NCBI GenBank assembly: GCA_029940115.1
Contig: JAOZRQ010000005.1
Location: 1-35,539 of the forward strand
DNA: 35,539 nt
Direction of reading: 5' to 3'
From: Desulfobacterales bacterium
GTDB lineage: Bacteria; Desulfobacterota; Desulfobacteria; Desulfobacterales; 4be13
Below are positions 7,833 to 16,319 of this stretch, in pieces; the first letter of the stretch is position 1; the number at the start of each line of letters is the position of its first letter. The notes under the pieces were generated by a model that searched no databases, was not told the DNA's origin, and saw only the letters and a program-made list of their open reading frames with translations. The translations under genes and the position numbers were made by a program.

Positions 7833-8253
7833 ATATGACTCAGACATTGATGTGGCCATTGTTTCAAAAGAGTTGTATGAAAAGATACTGAGACTGATTT
7901 GCCGATATCAGATGGAACTGAGAAGATCCAGAAGGTCGGTGAGCATCCGAGAAATCAACATCTATCATGAATTCCTTGAATACACCGCAATAGGCTGGAT
8001 AAGACCTGACAAACTCCCCTTTTCATTCCGTCTCAGAGAACTGAAGGATGAATGGTTCGATTTCTTCAGATCAGTCTCTTACGGCAAGTCCGAAGTCGGA
8101 AACCACAAAGTCTCTGCCGGAATCTTCAAGGACTACAGGTTTTTTGAGCAGTATGCGTCAAGCGGACTGAGAGAATTGAGGGAATCATTGAGGAACGGAG
8201 GAGAACATGTCAACACAGATCAGACCGTCAGTCACGAACCCGACAATCGCTGA
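7819..8253 (+). pseudogene. 5'-truncated nucleotidyltransferase (MNT-type) gene
   Basis: The frame is open from 7819. It reaches DSDIDVAIVSKELYEKI, the strand carrying the two metal-binding aspartates of MNT-type nucleotidyltransferases, within a dozen codons. The preceding helix and GS motif that bind the nucleotide are missing; the sequence there is repeat-derived. The remaining 133 residues from the first available start (GTG 7852) contain GWIRPDKLP and SAGIFKDYRFFEQYA and would lack the catalytic aspartates altogether. Such proteins often accompany HEPN or DUF262 genes. The 3' end overlaps the DUF262 gene by 47 bp, showing the two were once co-translated. It is probably non-functional. 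The family is inferred from the DSDID motif only. Confidence 0.6.
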
Positions 8254-9196
8254 TTTGTACCAGGGCATCGCAGCGGGAAAGATCGTGCTGAGACCCGACT
8301 TTCAGCACAGATTTGTCTGGACGCATGACCATCAGCAGGAGTTCATAGAGACGATCCTGAACGGATATCCGTTTCCGGAGATTTATGTCTGTCATGGTGA
8401 CACGGACATCGGAAGTCCGGGAACCGCAAAGCATGTCATTGACGGACAGCAGCGGCTCGCAACCATAAAGAGATATATTGAGGGCGATCATGACAGACCG
8501 CTGACAAAAATCCCGAAATATGAGAAGATGGACAAGGATCGGAAAGAGCGTTTTCTGTCCTATCAGGTTGTTGTGCGGGACATTGGAAAAACCGGGGATG
8601 AGTCCGTCAGGGAGATTTTCAGAAGAATCAACCTGACAAAATTCAAACCGGAGGATGTGGAAATCCGTCAAGCGATCTATGACGGCCACTTCATCAGAAC
8701 GGCCAGAAGCATCCTTGACAATGCGGTTTCGGAAGATTATGGCCTGTTTCATGAATCAGAGTTCACCCGCATGGCCGACCTGCATTTCATCCTTCTTGTG
8801 ATGGCCACGATTGAGAATGGCGGGTATTTCTCAAGGGACAATGAAACGGAGAGGGTCATTGCGGAATATAACGACGAATATCCGAGCCGGGATCGGATGA
8901 GGGCGTTGCTTGAGAATACATTTGCCCTGATAGGGGATATCCGCCTCCCGCCTGATTCCCTATGGCTCAGAAAGTCGAATTTCTACACGCTCGTTGTCGA
9001 ATTTGCGAAGCACATCGATGCCATGCCAGACGATATGAAATCCCGTCTGAAAAAAATGGAGGCAGACATCATGGAACACAGACATGACAAGGAGTCGGAA
9101 CTCGGTCAATATTATTCCTGCATGTATTCGGGAACAAACTCCAGAAAGGCGAGGGTTGTGAGGGCGGAGATATTTGGCAGGCATGTTTTTGGGTGA
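8207..9196 (+). CDS. DUF262 (GmrS-like, ParB/Srx fold) protein
   Basis: 329 residues. Early LRPDFQHRFVW and IDGQQRLATI (residues 78-87) are the signature of DUF262, with the DGQQR segment forming the nucleotide-hydrolysing site. REIFRRINLTKFKPEDVEIRQ is the next conserved block. DUF262 proteins are the NTPase half of GmrSD-type (type IV) restriction and of several phage-defence islands. The DUF1524 nuclease half is absent, which makes this a stand-alone or remnant form. GGAGG at about 8196-8201 supports the ATG at 8207. It follows a broken nucleotidyltransferase gene with overlap and precedes two small ORFs. Confidence 0.85.
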   Translation: MSTQIRPSVTNPTIADLYQGIAAGKIVLRPDFQHRFVWTHDHQQEFIETILNGYPFPEIYVCHGDTDIGSPGTAKHVIDGQQRLATIKRYIEGDHDRPLTKIPKYEKMDKDRKERFLSYQVVVRDIGKTGDESVREIFRRINLTKFKPEDVEIRQAIYDGHFIRTARSILDNAVSEDYGLFHESEFTRMADLHFILLVMATIENGGYFSRDNETERVIAEYNDEYPSRDRMRALLENTFALIGDIRLPPDSLWLRKSNFYTLVVEFAKHIDAMPDDMKSRLKKMEADIMEHRHDKESELGQYYSCMYSGTNSRKARVVRAEIFGRHVFG

Positions 9197-9286
9197 AAAC
9201 ATGATCCTGCGGCGCGGGTTCCCAAGCCCTATCTGCTGGCGCATCTCAACAATCTGGTCAGCGGTGCCATTGACAATCCTGAAATT

Positions 9287-9505
9287 TTGAAGGATCAGGC
9301 CGCCTCATCCTACCTGAAGGACCCGCGGGCCTTTCTCTCCATGGACCAGGTGAGCGCCTATGAAATGAAAAGGAACAAGTTGCGCCCGCTCAAGGACGAG
9401 GACTACGGCATTCGATGGGACACATTGAGCGATGTCTCATCCGACATTCAGCAAAAGTATTTTGAAATTCATGAAAAAGAGGAAACCATCCACGAAGAAG
9501 GGTAA
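9287..9505 (+). CDS. Hypothetical protein, possibly a gene fragment
   Basis: 72 residues from a TTG start. The frame is in fact open from 9197, immediately behind the DUF262 stop and in the same frame, and reads KHDPAARVPKPYLLAHLNNL upstream of the start given. It may be the rest of a longer protein that lost its own start. No ribosome-binding site and no recognised domain are seen; the C-terminus is acidic. It overlaps the next ORF by 35 bp. Confidence 0.35.
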   Translation: MKDQAASSYLKDPRAFLSMDQVSAYEMKRNKLRPLKDEDYGIRWDTLSDVSSDIQQKYFEIHEKEETIHEEG

Positions 9506-9794
9506 AAGCCCCTCGGCCATGTTGAGACAGAAGTGGAACCGGCTGGACTGGCACACGTTCAACTTTCTGGAGAATCTCCTGATATTCTGTGCCATGCCCG
9601 AACGGAGAGTTCCGAAAGAGAGCGGTGTGCATTTCTCGATCAGCTCAACGTCCGCAGATCAGGCTCTCAGCCTTCTGTTTCAAATAGACCGAAAAGATGA
9701 TCCACTCATTGAGGCAGGCAGTGTGAGACCGGACTACATGGCCCTTTACGTCAAGGGAGGCAGCTATGAGGAGATTCTCCAACCTTTTTGTTGA
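9471..9794 (+). CDS. Hypothetical protein, possibly a truncated PD-(D/E)XK-type nuclease
   Basis: 107 residues starting with a basic stretch MKKRKPSTKKGKSPS. RPDYMALYVKGGS near the end resembles the PD strand of PD-(D/E)XK nucleases, where an ExK strand should follow. The frame instead ends (ILQPFC-stop) inside a 14-bp inverted repeat at 9789-9802, so the expected catalytic strand is missing. The family call is weak and rests on this motif alone. The start overlaps the preceding ORF in an ATGA-like context. Confidence 0.4.
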   Translation: MKKRKPSTKKGKSPSAMLRQKWNRLDWHTFNFLENLLIFCAMPERRVPKESGVHFSISSTSADQALSLLFQIDRKDDPLIEAGSVRPDYMALYVKGGSYEEILQPFC

Positions 9795-9802
9795 AGGCTA
9801 TA
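9789..9802. repeat. 14-bp inverted repeat, right member
   Basis: TGTTGAAGGCTATA is the exact inverse of 7819-7832. It cuts the small nuclease-like ORF at its 3' end. Confidence 0.6.
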
Positions 9803-10046
9803 GGTCAGCTTCTCTTCGGGTCGGATCTGTCCATCCCCTTGTCAATTCAGGACAAACATTCTGAAAATACGCATTTTCCGGTGCTGAAACCTCATTTCTC
9901 GGTTCAAAGTCATCACCGTCCGACTTGCTAGGACAAAAAACTGTTTGACAGAGATGGAAAAGTCTGTTACAGATAGCGGGTTGCTTGACAGGTCAAGTGA
10001 GGTTCTCCAGATGTTCTGGAAATATCGGGGGATCAATATATACTTA
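9803..10046. other. Intergenic stretch without recognisable gene
   Basis: Short frames only on both strands, none with a convincing start or domain. It contains a TTGACA near 9945 without a good -10 partner. It ends in TACTTA, the left target duplication of the next element. Confidence 0.4.
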
Positions 10047-10236
10047 CTCAAGTTTCGCACCCCTATGTGAGCCCATTTTTCAAGGGTTTCAGGAGATGGT
10101 CGACCTCGAAAACCCACTTTTTGGGCAATGTGAAATCAGACACTTGCACCCCATCATGACCAAAAATTGAATCAGAGGGACCCAAAATTGACTTGACCAT
10201 CTGTATTTACTCAAAAATTTGGGTGCGAAACTTGAG
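10047..10236. mobile_element. 190-bp MITE, CTCAAGTTTCGCACCC family, copy 1
   Basis: Terminal inverted repeats of 16 bases (CTCAAGTTTCGCACCC and its inverse) bound a 190-bp element. TACTTA is duplicated at 10041-10046 and 10237-10242. If the flanking A/T is counted in the ends, the repeats are 17 bases with a 4-bp duplication (ACTT). A second copy of the same length and nearly the same sequence lies at 28456-28645. No transposase is encoded. Confidence 0.9.
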
Positions 10237-10250
10237 TACTTATATAAGGG

Positions 10251-10375
10251 CTGTGTACAGGACAAAAATTCGGGAATGGGCGAGAAACCCGGCCTTTTCC
10301 CAAACGGGCCGACTCCCCAACCGCAAGAGAAAGCCGGGATTCCCTCCTCAAATCATTTTTTTGTCCCGTACACAG
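10251..10375. repeat. GTACAGGACAAAAA-type palindromic element, copy 2
   Basis: CTGTGTACAGGACAAAAA at the left end matches, inverted, TTTTTGTCCCGTACACAG at the right, with one mismatch in 18. Inside is the AAACCCGGC/GCCGGG stem shared with 5636-5759. The 125-bp element is MITE-like, but no clean target duplication is visible. Confidence 0.7.
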
Positions 10376-10543
10376 ATATAGAGTTCAACAAAAAGATTGT
10401 CCGGAGTGCAAAGCTTGCTTTGTGAGTCGTGTCCGGAGTGCAAAGCTTGCTTTGTGGAGTGCAAAGCTTGCTTTGTGAGTCGTGCGTGAACAAAGCAAGC
10501 TTTGCACTCCGAGCTGACAAAGATTATGTTGAAAGCTCTATAT
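10376..10543. repeat. TCAACA...TGTTGA element containing tandem CAAAGCTTGCTTTG units
   Basis: The ends read ATAGAGTTCAACAAAAAGAT and, inverted, ATAGAGCTTTCAACATAATC. The interior has three copies of GGAGTGCAAAGCTTGCTTTG and one inverted copy. Related elements lie at 27375-27477 and 34488-34750. It lies 71 bp upstream of the Hsp70-like gene and is a candidate for carrying or disrupting its promoter. Confidence 0.65.
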
Positions 10544-10614
10544 ATGGATTAATTTCACAGCCAAGCGGATTCCTGTTTTTTGGGAATGCGCCCATCTATG
10601 ATGTGAGGTGTTAA

Positions 10615-13455
10615 ATGAGTGGAACAGAATGCCCCAAATGCCACCAATGGGAATTGAAAAGTAATGACAATTACTGCGGGTACTGCGGTCATCAGCCCAT
10701 ATCCATCGAACTGACACCGGATGAAATCATTCTGATTTCTCAGATTGTCACCCAGAAAAGGGTCACCTTCATCAATTCCAGCGCGAAAAAGACTTCCATC
10801 AGACTGGTGTGTGTCGGCCCCACACCCGATTTCATTTGTTTTGAACCGACAGGTGATTTCATTGTAAAGGGGGATTCACAAGCTAAAATTGGCATTTTGT
10901 TGAATGAAAGGCGGCTCCCATCCGATTTTATGGAACAGGATTACAGATTCCTGTGCATCATCAATAATGACGACCGAAAATCGGTTGACCTGTCTGTAAA
11001 GGTGAAAACAGGCCCCAGACCCGTCCTTTTGACAGAAGAAATTGATTTTCAAAGCATCAAGGAGGGGACAATCGGCCGGAAGATGCTGAAACTTGAGAAT
11101 CAGGGGGCCATCCCGTTGAAGTTGAAGGAGATCAGGGCAGAGGGCTGTGACCATTTGCAGGTGGAAGAGGATGTCAAATTCCCTGTGAAGATCATGGGAA
11201 ATCAGACGGCCAGAATTCCCGTCCTGTGGGACCCTGACCGTCACAATCCTGCCACTGACCTGAACAAAATCGGGTACCGGCTCATCTTCGAAAATTACAA
11301 AGATGACCTCTTTGTGCCTGCCAAGGCAAGAGTGGTCCAAATGGAGCTCCATGCGGACAAGCAGGAGATACTGATTGATCCCTGTCTCTCCAAACAGAAT
11401 TACACCGAAAAGATCAGGCTCACAAACACCGGAAACATGGATGTTGAGATCAGCGCCATAGAGGCAGATGAGGATTGCAGGGATTGGCTCCAGATTGTTC
11501 AGGGGCAAAAGACATTCACCCTTCTCTCATCCGATTCCGCGGCTCATCCCGGGCCGACAGTTTTTGTGGAATATGGTTTCAAGGTCATCATACGCCCCCG
11601 CGAGCTGAACAAAGGATGGAACCGGGGAAAAATTTCTGTTTACACCGCGCAGCAGGAATATGTTCTGGAGATTCCGGTCAGGGCGAATGTCATACTTCCG
11701 AAAGATTGCGAGGATTACATCGGCATTGATTTCGGGACGACCAATTCCGTGATTGCCATATATGACAGCAGAAAAGATGACACCCATGTGGTCCAGATCC
11801 ACAAGAGCCCGGACAAAAAAACCCCCCTGATACCGAGTGTGCTGGTGTTTGAAGGCGGCCATGACAATTACAAGATCGGCTGGGACGCGCAGAATGAGGC
11901 GATTGTGTCACCGGAACTGGCCGTACGTTCCATCAAAAGGGTGATGGGGTACGGCAACGACCGGGAATTTTACGACAAAGTATTCTCTCCGGATGATCTT
12001 GCCGGTTGCATCATCAAAAAACTGGTCGAGCTTGCCGAAACCGAATATTATGATATGACCCAGACCTATTATAATATAAGACATGCGATTGTCACCGTGC
12101 CTGCCAATTTTTTTGACTTGCAGATCCGGGGGATACTGAAAGCATGCGGACTGGCCGGACTGGATACAGAGGAGGAGCTTGTTCGGGAGACATCCAGGAG
12201 TTTGCGACAGCGAATCGGAAAAAATGTTCAGGTCGGGATCATCTTGGATGAGCCTTCGGCAGCAGCCCTTTTTTACTTGGACATATTACTTTACGAAAAA
12301 GCGCTTCTGGGGGAAAAGTTTGATGCCCAAGGAAGTGCCAACTTCCTGGTTTTTGACTACGGCGGCGGAACCTTGGATGTTTCCGTGGTTGAGGTTCTGA
12401 AACTCCCGAAAGGGGGGACAGGATTAAGGGTGCTGGCCAACAAGGGGGACAATCTGCTCGGAGGAGACAGCATTGATCTGACGTTGATGAGGCAACTGTT
12501 GGAGGAATGCAGGGCGGAGATCCCCGAATTTGATGGTGCCACGATCATCTCCTGCAACTTCAACGAGCTCCAGAATCGCAGAAGGAAAGAGAACTGGAGC
12601 GAGGATGTGTGGAAGAAGGTGTTGCTGTGGAGATATTATTGGAAAAAGGCCGCGGAGGATGCCAAAGTTCATCTTTCGACCGATGCGGAGGCATTTTTTG
12701 ATACCGGCGGTGAACTTCTGCTACCGATATTCCGCATCAAAGACGGCGAGATCCGTGAACTCAGGGGAGAAAGATACAGCACCACGATCTCACGCTACAT
12801 GTTCGAGGGATGGATCGAGGGGATCCTTTCGGGCTGTGAGAGGCTTGTCAGGGATGCGCTTGACTTTGCCGGCACCGATGCGGATGCGGTGGATTACATC
12901 ATCCACACCGGACGATCCAGCCTCATCCCCTCAGTTCGGGGCCGTGTCAGGAGCATCTTTCCCCATCTTCCTGAATCAGGCGACATTCTTGACGAGGAGC
13001 ATCTGAAAGTCTGTGTCGCCAGGGGCGCGGCCATGTACGGGGCCCAGAAAAGGGCAATCAGCGCAAGCGGGGTGCATCTGATCGCTGAGGGAAGAAAATT
13101 GCCGCACAGCTACGGGATAGCCAAGCAGAAAGGCACACGGCGGATATTTGATGAGATCATCCCCCTTGGTTCAACCTATCCGACTGAAGAGACAAGACAT
13201 TACGGCGAGGAACAGATTATCGGCCGCATCTTGCATCTGACATTCTTTCAGAACTCCGGAAAGAATCAGTACATCCGTGAAAATCCTGATATCAAACGGA
13301 TAGGGGAGATTACCACCTCCCTGCCCCAAAACAATCCGACCTGCGATGTCAGGTTTGTCATTGATGCAAACAGAAAGCTGGATGTGTTTGCAAATGAAGC
13401 GCCTGTGGAGATCAAGCCGGAGCGTCTGGAAGAGGAAGAACGCTGGATCGGATAA
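10615..13455 (+). CDS. Hsp70-like ATPase with N-terminal zinc ribbon and Ig-like domains
   Basis: 946 residues. Residues 6-24 form a zinc ribbon (CPKC, then CGYC). Residues about 30-360 look like two or three beta-sandwich domains with LENQG and LTNTGNMDVEI strands typical of ASH/hydin-like Ig folds. The Hsp70/actin ATPase starts at about 366. It shows phosphate-1 IGIDFGTTNSV, SIKRVMG, VTVPANFFDLQ, ILDEPSAAAL, phosphate-2 VFDYGGGTLDVSVVEV (about 580) and a degenerate adenosine motif HTGRSSLIPSV. A short beta domain like the substrate-binding part follows, without a helical lid. Conserved nucleotide-contact motifs suggest an active ATPase. Standard DnaK is 610-640 residues, so the first third is an addition that probably picks partners. 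It heads the plus-strand cluster. Promoter and ribosome-binding site are unclear. Confidence 0.88.
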   Translation: MSGTECPKCHQWELKSNDNYCGYCGHQPISIELTPDEIILISQIVTQKRVTFINSSAKKTSIRLVCVGPTPDFICFEPTGDFIVKGDSQAKIGILLNERRLPSDFMEQDYRFLCIINNDDRKSVDLSVKVKTGPRPVLLTEEIDFQSIKEGTIGRKMLKLENQGAIPLKLKEIRAEGCDHLQVEEDVKFPVKIMGNQTARIPVLWDPDRHNPATDLNKIGYRLIFENYKDDLFVPAKARVVQMELHADKQEILIDPCLSKQNYTEKIRLTNTGNMDVEISAIEADEDCRDWLQIVQGQKTFTLLSSDSAAHPGPTVFVEYGFKVIIRPRELNKGWNRGKISVYTAQQEYVLEIPVRANVILPKDCEDYIGIDFGTTNSVIAIYDSRKDDTHVVQIHKSPDKKTPLIPSVLVFEGGHDNYKIGWDAQNEAIVSPELAVRSIKRVMGYGNDREFYDKVFSPDDLAGCIIKKLVELAETEYYDMTQTYYNIRHAIVTVPANFFDLQIRGILKACGLAGLDTEEELVRETSRSLRQRIGKNVQVGIILDEPSAAALFYLDILLYEKALLGEKFDAQGSANFLVFDYGGGTLDVSVVEVLKLPKGGTGLRVLANKGDNLLGGDSIDLTLMRQLLEECRAEIPEFDGATIISCNFNELQNRRRKENWSEDVWKKVLLWRYYWKKAAEDAKVHLSTDAEAFFDTGGELLLPIFRIKDGEIRELRGERYSTTISRYMFEGWIEGILSGCERLVRDALDFAGTDADAVDYIIHTGRSSLIPSVRGRVRSIFPHLPESGDILDEEHLKVCVARGAAMYGAQKRAISASGVHLIAEGRKLPHSYGIAKQKGTRRIFDEIIPLGSTYPTEETRHYGEEQIIGRILHLTFFQNSGKNQYIRENPDIKRIGEITTSLPQNNPTCDVRFVIDANRKLDVFANEAPVEIKPERLEEEERWIG

Positions 13456-13459
13456 CCGG

Positions 13460-13567
13460 ATATAAGACCTACGAGGTTTTGGAAACCTCGCAGGTCTCCG
13501 AACACAATATGGGATATAAGACCTGCGAGGTTTTGGAAACCTCGCAGGTCTCCGAACACAAAAAGCG
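13460..13567. repeat. Tandem 54-bp duplication of a palindrome
   Basis: Two units offset by 54 bp each contain the AGACCT(G/A)CGAGGTTTT palindrome followed by CTCCGAACACAA. They fill the gap between the two Hsp70-like genes and share the palindrome found after yebC. The hairpins could attenuate transcription into the second gene. Confidence 0.75.
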
Positions 13568-13577
13568 TTATAATCAG
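13561..13577. repeat. Solo end of the CTGATTATAACG element family
   Basis: AAAAGCGTTATAATCAG is the exact inverse of the left end of the copy at 15494-15686. No second end is present nearby. It lies 12 bp before the start of the second Hsp70-like gene. Confidence 0.55.
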
Positions 13578-13589
13578 CAAGGATTTGAC

Positions 13590-15155
13590 ATGCATCCTCA
13601 TCTGATAATAGATTTTTCAAGCAGGAACATTCTCCCCCTGATCGTCACTCCAAAGGGGAGGGTGATTCCGTGTACCCTCAGACGGCAGGGGATGACATCG
13701 CGCTGCTTCTCTGCTGAAATTTATCTGGCCCCCGAGCGATATCAAAAAGGGGAAAGCGGATGGCTGCCCGAGTTGAATCGTATCATTGAGGAGAATGGTT
13801 CGGATATTTTTTTCCGAGGAGAATCAGCGGGCTGGTTCAGACCGCATCAGATATCAGCGGAGGAGAGTGTCATGCCGGTCCGGCATCCGCTGTATGCGCT
13901 CTCCTCACACCGGATCACGGAAGGCACAGACCTGAGCCTTGTGGCGAATGCATCTTCGGCGTTTCTCGCTTTTCTGTTGCAACCGGTTCTGAACACTCTC
14001 CGTGACATGGGATTTCAGCCGGAAGAATTGAATGTCATCGCGCTTGTGCCTGCCTATCTGAGTCGTCTCGCTGAAAGAATAGTGTACAAGGTGTTGAAGA
14101 AGATGGGTTCCCGCCGGGTTATCCTTCTAAACCATGCGGTGGCCTTGGCCATGCACTTTCTGAAGTTGTCATACATGCAGAAGGTCGGGGTGCTGCATAC
14201 CGACGAGAACGCCCTGCATGTCAGCAGGATCGCTATTGAGAGGGAAGATGGGGATCATGTGACGCTGGAACATGCGGGTTCCCGTTCCATAAAAGAAGCG
14301 GGGTGGGACTCCATAGCCAATCAGATCGCCTTGTCCCTGTACCGGGATGCGTTGCTCCCGAGGCCGGACAAAAGGGTGTTGACCTGTCTGAACAGGGCTT
14401 TGTCGGGTCTCTTTGGCGGCATGCTTCCGACTGACATCCCGACAGATCCGGGTTTGCCTCTCAGCTATGGGATGCTCACGAAGAAGCTTGGCCGGGACAT
14501 GGGCGAGCGTATCCGTGATGAGACATCCGTGAAACTGAGGCGTGCGATGGACGCTCTCGAATTGAATGACGCGCCGTTTTTCATCACAGCGGGTCCCTTT
14601 TTTATGATCGGTCAGTTTGAGAAACTGATGCTGAATCCTGTGGGAAAGTGTCAGCCGGCCAAGGTCCGGCATATGCTTGCCATGGAACGCACGGCTCACG
14701 GGATTGTGGCCATGCTGAACTGGCTTCGGGAGACGGAGAGCCGGCGAATCACGGTTCGGCATAAGTATTCCATCGGAATCGCCGCAACAGAGGATTGCAG
14801 CATTGAACTGATCCCGGGCAGCCTCCTCCAATTTGGGAGGGAAAGGCGCACGATCAAGCAGATTCTCTCCTTGGATTCGGAGTATGCCATGGATCGGGAT
14901 CTGTTGGTGGTGGATATCTTATGGGGGAACAACCCGATTCCGAGACATAACACGAGCCTATGCACCTTGAGCTATGAAGTGACCGGAGATGATATCCGGA
15001 ATGACACTATGCTGGAGCTGATGTTTGATGTAAAGGCGACGGCCCACGGGCTGAGGGGCAAGGTTACCGCAACATTGGGCGGACGGGAACCCAAACCGCC
15101 GAAAGTGCTTGATTTTACGAGGTCGGGGCGCACTGTGGTGTTGAACGGTTTATAA
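13590..15155 (+). CDS. Degenerate Hsp70-like protein
   Basis: 521 residues with the layout of an Hsp70 but eroded ATP-site motifs. LIIDFSSRNILPLIV replaces the phosphate-1 loop with no GTT. VIALVPAYLSRLAERIVYK (about 149) corresponds to the VPAYF helix. HAVALAMHFL stands where EPTAAALAY is expected, and VGVLHTDENALHVSRIAI replaces the DxGGGT phosphate-2 strand. The last 120 residues (IELIPGSLLQFGRERRTI, VDILWGNNPIP, LMFDVKATAHGL) follow the beta substrate-binding domain. It is probably a non-hydrolysing partner of the upstream Hsp70-like ATPase. AAGGA at 13579-13583 supports ATG 13590; earlier in-frame ATGs lie in the palindromic repeats. The stop is one base from the next ATG. Confidence 0.7.
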   Translation: MHPHLIIDFSSRNILPLIVTPKGRVIPCTLRRQGMTSRCFSAEIYLAPERYQKGESGWLPELNRIIEENGSDIFFRGESAGWFRPHQISAEESVMPVRHPLYALSSHRITEGTDLSLVANASSAFLAFLLQPVLNTLRDMGFQPEELNVIALVPAYLSRLAERIVYKVLKKMGSRRVILLNHAVALAMHFLKLSYMQKVGVLHTDENALHVSRIAIEREDGDHVTLEHAGSRSIKEAGWDSIANQIALSLYRDALLPRPDKRVLTCLNRALSGLFGGMLPTDIPTDPGLPLSYGMLTKKLGRDMGERIRDETSVKLRRAMDALELNDAPFFITAGPFFMIGQFEKLMLNPVGKCQPAKVRHMLAMERTAHGIVAMLNWLRETESRRITVRHKYSIGIAATEDCSIELIPGSLLQFGRERRTIKQILSLDSEYAMDRDLLVVDILWGNNPIPRHNTSLCTLSYEVTGDDIRNDTMLELMFDVKATAHGLRGKVTATLGGREPKPPKVLDFTRSGRTVVLNGL

Positions 15156-15156
15156 A

Positions 15157-15816
15157 ATGAGAAACAAAACCGGATTGTCTGAAAGACAGATTGAATATTG
15201 TTTGCAGGCATGGGAGTTTTTGTGCGGAGGAATGAATATAAGACTTGTAGCTTCGGAAGCCGCCAAACATGCTTCGCGAACATGCTTCAATGAAGACCGT
15301 AATGTAGTCTTTCTGGGAGCAGATGTTTATCCGGGTGACGGATATTGACGCCAATTCAAGAATGTCAGTGGTTGCCTGTCTCGCTCATGAATGTGCTCAC
15401 ATTGAACGATTCAAACTTGGGTTTCGGAGACCTGTCAATTTGCCGGATGTTTTAATTGATGAAGCAGAAGCAATCCTTCATGCATCTTTTATACTGATTA
15501 TAACGCTTTTAGGGGAGCCCGTATCCGTGAACGTGAGCGTGAACGTGCCTGCAAACGCGGATGTTTGCGGGCCACGGGCATCCGGGGGTGTCCACGCCCA
15601 CATTCATGGGCATGTGCCCACGTTCACGGGCACGTTCACGTTCACGGGCACGTTCACGGGGCTTCCCCTAAATCCGTTATAATCAGCTTTTATATCTGTG
15701 TTGAATGAAAAAGACCGTGATTAGTCGAAGATGCACGAGACCGATTAATCCGTTGGATTGCCAAAATACGAGAAGGAAAGGATAGGGGCACTAAAGTTTT
15801 CTTAACAAAAGCTTAG
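15157..15816 (+). pseudogene. Broken HExxH metallopeptidase-like gene, split by a MITE
   Basis: The gene starts one base after the preceding stop codon. Its first frame gives a 63-residue segment ending GADVYPGDGY. A shift to the next frame around 15330-15348 continues with DANSRMSVVACLAHECAH (HExxH motif) and LIDEAEAILHASF. A 193-bp element then interrupts it. Removing the element and one duplication gives HASFISVLNEKDRD. After another one-base shift near 15720 the frame runs LVEDARDRLIRWIAKIREG to a TAG at 15814. It originally was a protein of about 190 residues with a zinc-peptidase-like motif. Two frameshifts plus the insertion make it inactive as read; sequencing error could explain the shifts but not the insertion. 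Confidence 0.7.
15486..15694. mobile_element. MITE, CTGATTATAACG family, copy 2, with 8-bp target duplication
   Basis: The element proper is 15494-15686 (193 bp), starting CTGATTATAACGCTTTTAGG and ending CCTAAATCCGTTATAATCAG. The interior is rich in TTCACG/GGGCACG hexamer-like units. CTTTTATA is duplicated exactly at 15486-15493 and 15687-15694. It interrupts the metallopeptidase-like gene. Confidence 0.9.
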
Positions 15817-15845
15817 ACCTTTTTATCTCAAAGGAGGGATTTAAG

Positions 15846-16268
15846 ATGAGCTTAAAAAAATCGGCTGATCAGATAATATTACACGACAGTGTTGTCAATA
15901 AATATACATATAATTCAGATGATAAGCGATTATGTCTTTTACTTGAATTGTGCAATTTCATGCAGCCTTGGTATAAGGAAGGGGAACCGGAGAATCTCTG
16001 CGGTCAGTTCGTATTCTCAGGGGTGAGAAAGCGGAGATCCGAGCCAGAAGTCGCTTTTGTTGACTGGAACAATGCCGACGGCCAGATTTTGGACATTTCC
16101 CTAACTCCGAACAAAAGGGGAGAATATGAGGTTGAAATGGTGTTGGAAATTTCAGACTATGTTAGACATTCAGAAGATATTTTTGTCGCTCGTTTCGAGG
16201 CGGAAAATTTTGAATGGATTTCTGAGTTGTCAGACGTCATTGTGAATCAGAATTTGGTAGCTGCCTGA
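15846..16268 (+). CDS. Hypothetical protein, unrecognised
   Basis: 140 residues, acidic, no membrane segment or signal peptide. A good AAAGGAGGG lies 7 bases before the ATG. Strands such as GQILDISLTP and GEYEVEMVLEISDYV suggest a beta-rich cytosolic fold. The last 32 residues (HSEDIFVARFEAENFEWISE onward) are repeated in a degraded copy at 18580-18693, so the gene was once duplicated in this locus. I do not recognise a family. Confidence 0.6.
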   Translation: MSLKKSADQIILHDSVVNKYTYNSDDKRLCLLLELCNFMQPWYKEGEPENLCGQFVFSGVRKRRSEPEVAFVDWNNADGQILDISLTPNKRGEYEVEMVLEISDYVRHSEDIFVARFEAENFEWISELSDVIVNQNLVAA

Positions 16269-16319
16269 CATAATAACGGAAGGAGCGCAAGATCATCTTG
16301 TGTTGTGCTGGATTGAAAG

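Noticed and set aside
10376-10543. Tandem CAAAGCTTGCTTTG units as operator sites or a CRISPR-like array
   Set aside because: They lie within an element with inverted ends and relatives elsewhere in the window, and the spacing is irregular; repeat structure explains them better.
13585-13610. TTGACA near 13585 as a promoter for the second Hsp70-like gene
   Set aside because: It overlaps the start codon of that gene and has no properly spaced -10, so it would not serve the gene.
15494-15686. Repetitive TTCACG/GGGCACG units as a CRISPR array
   Set aside because: The units are about 6 bases with no spacers and lie inside a MITE with inverted ends and a target duplication.
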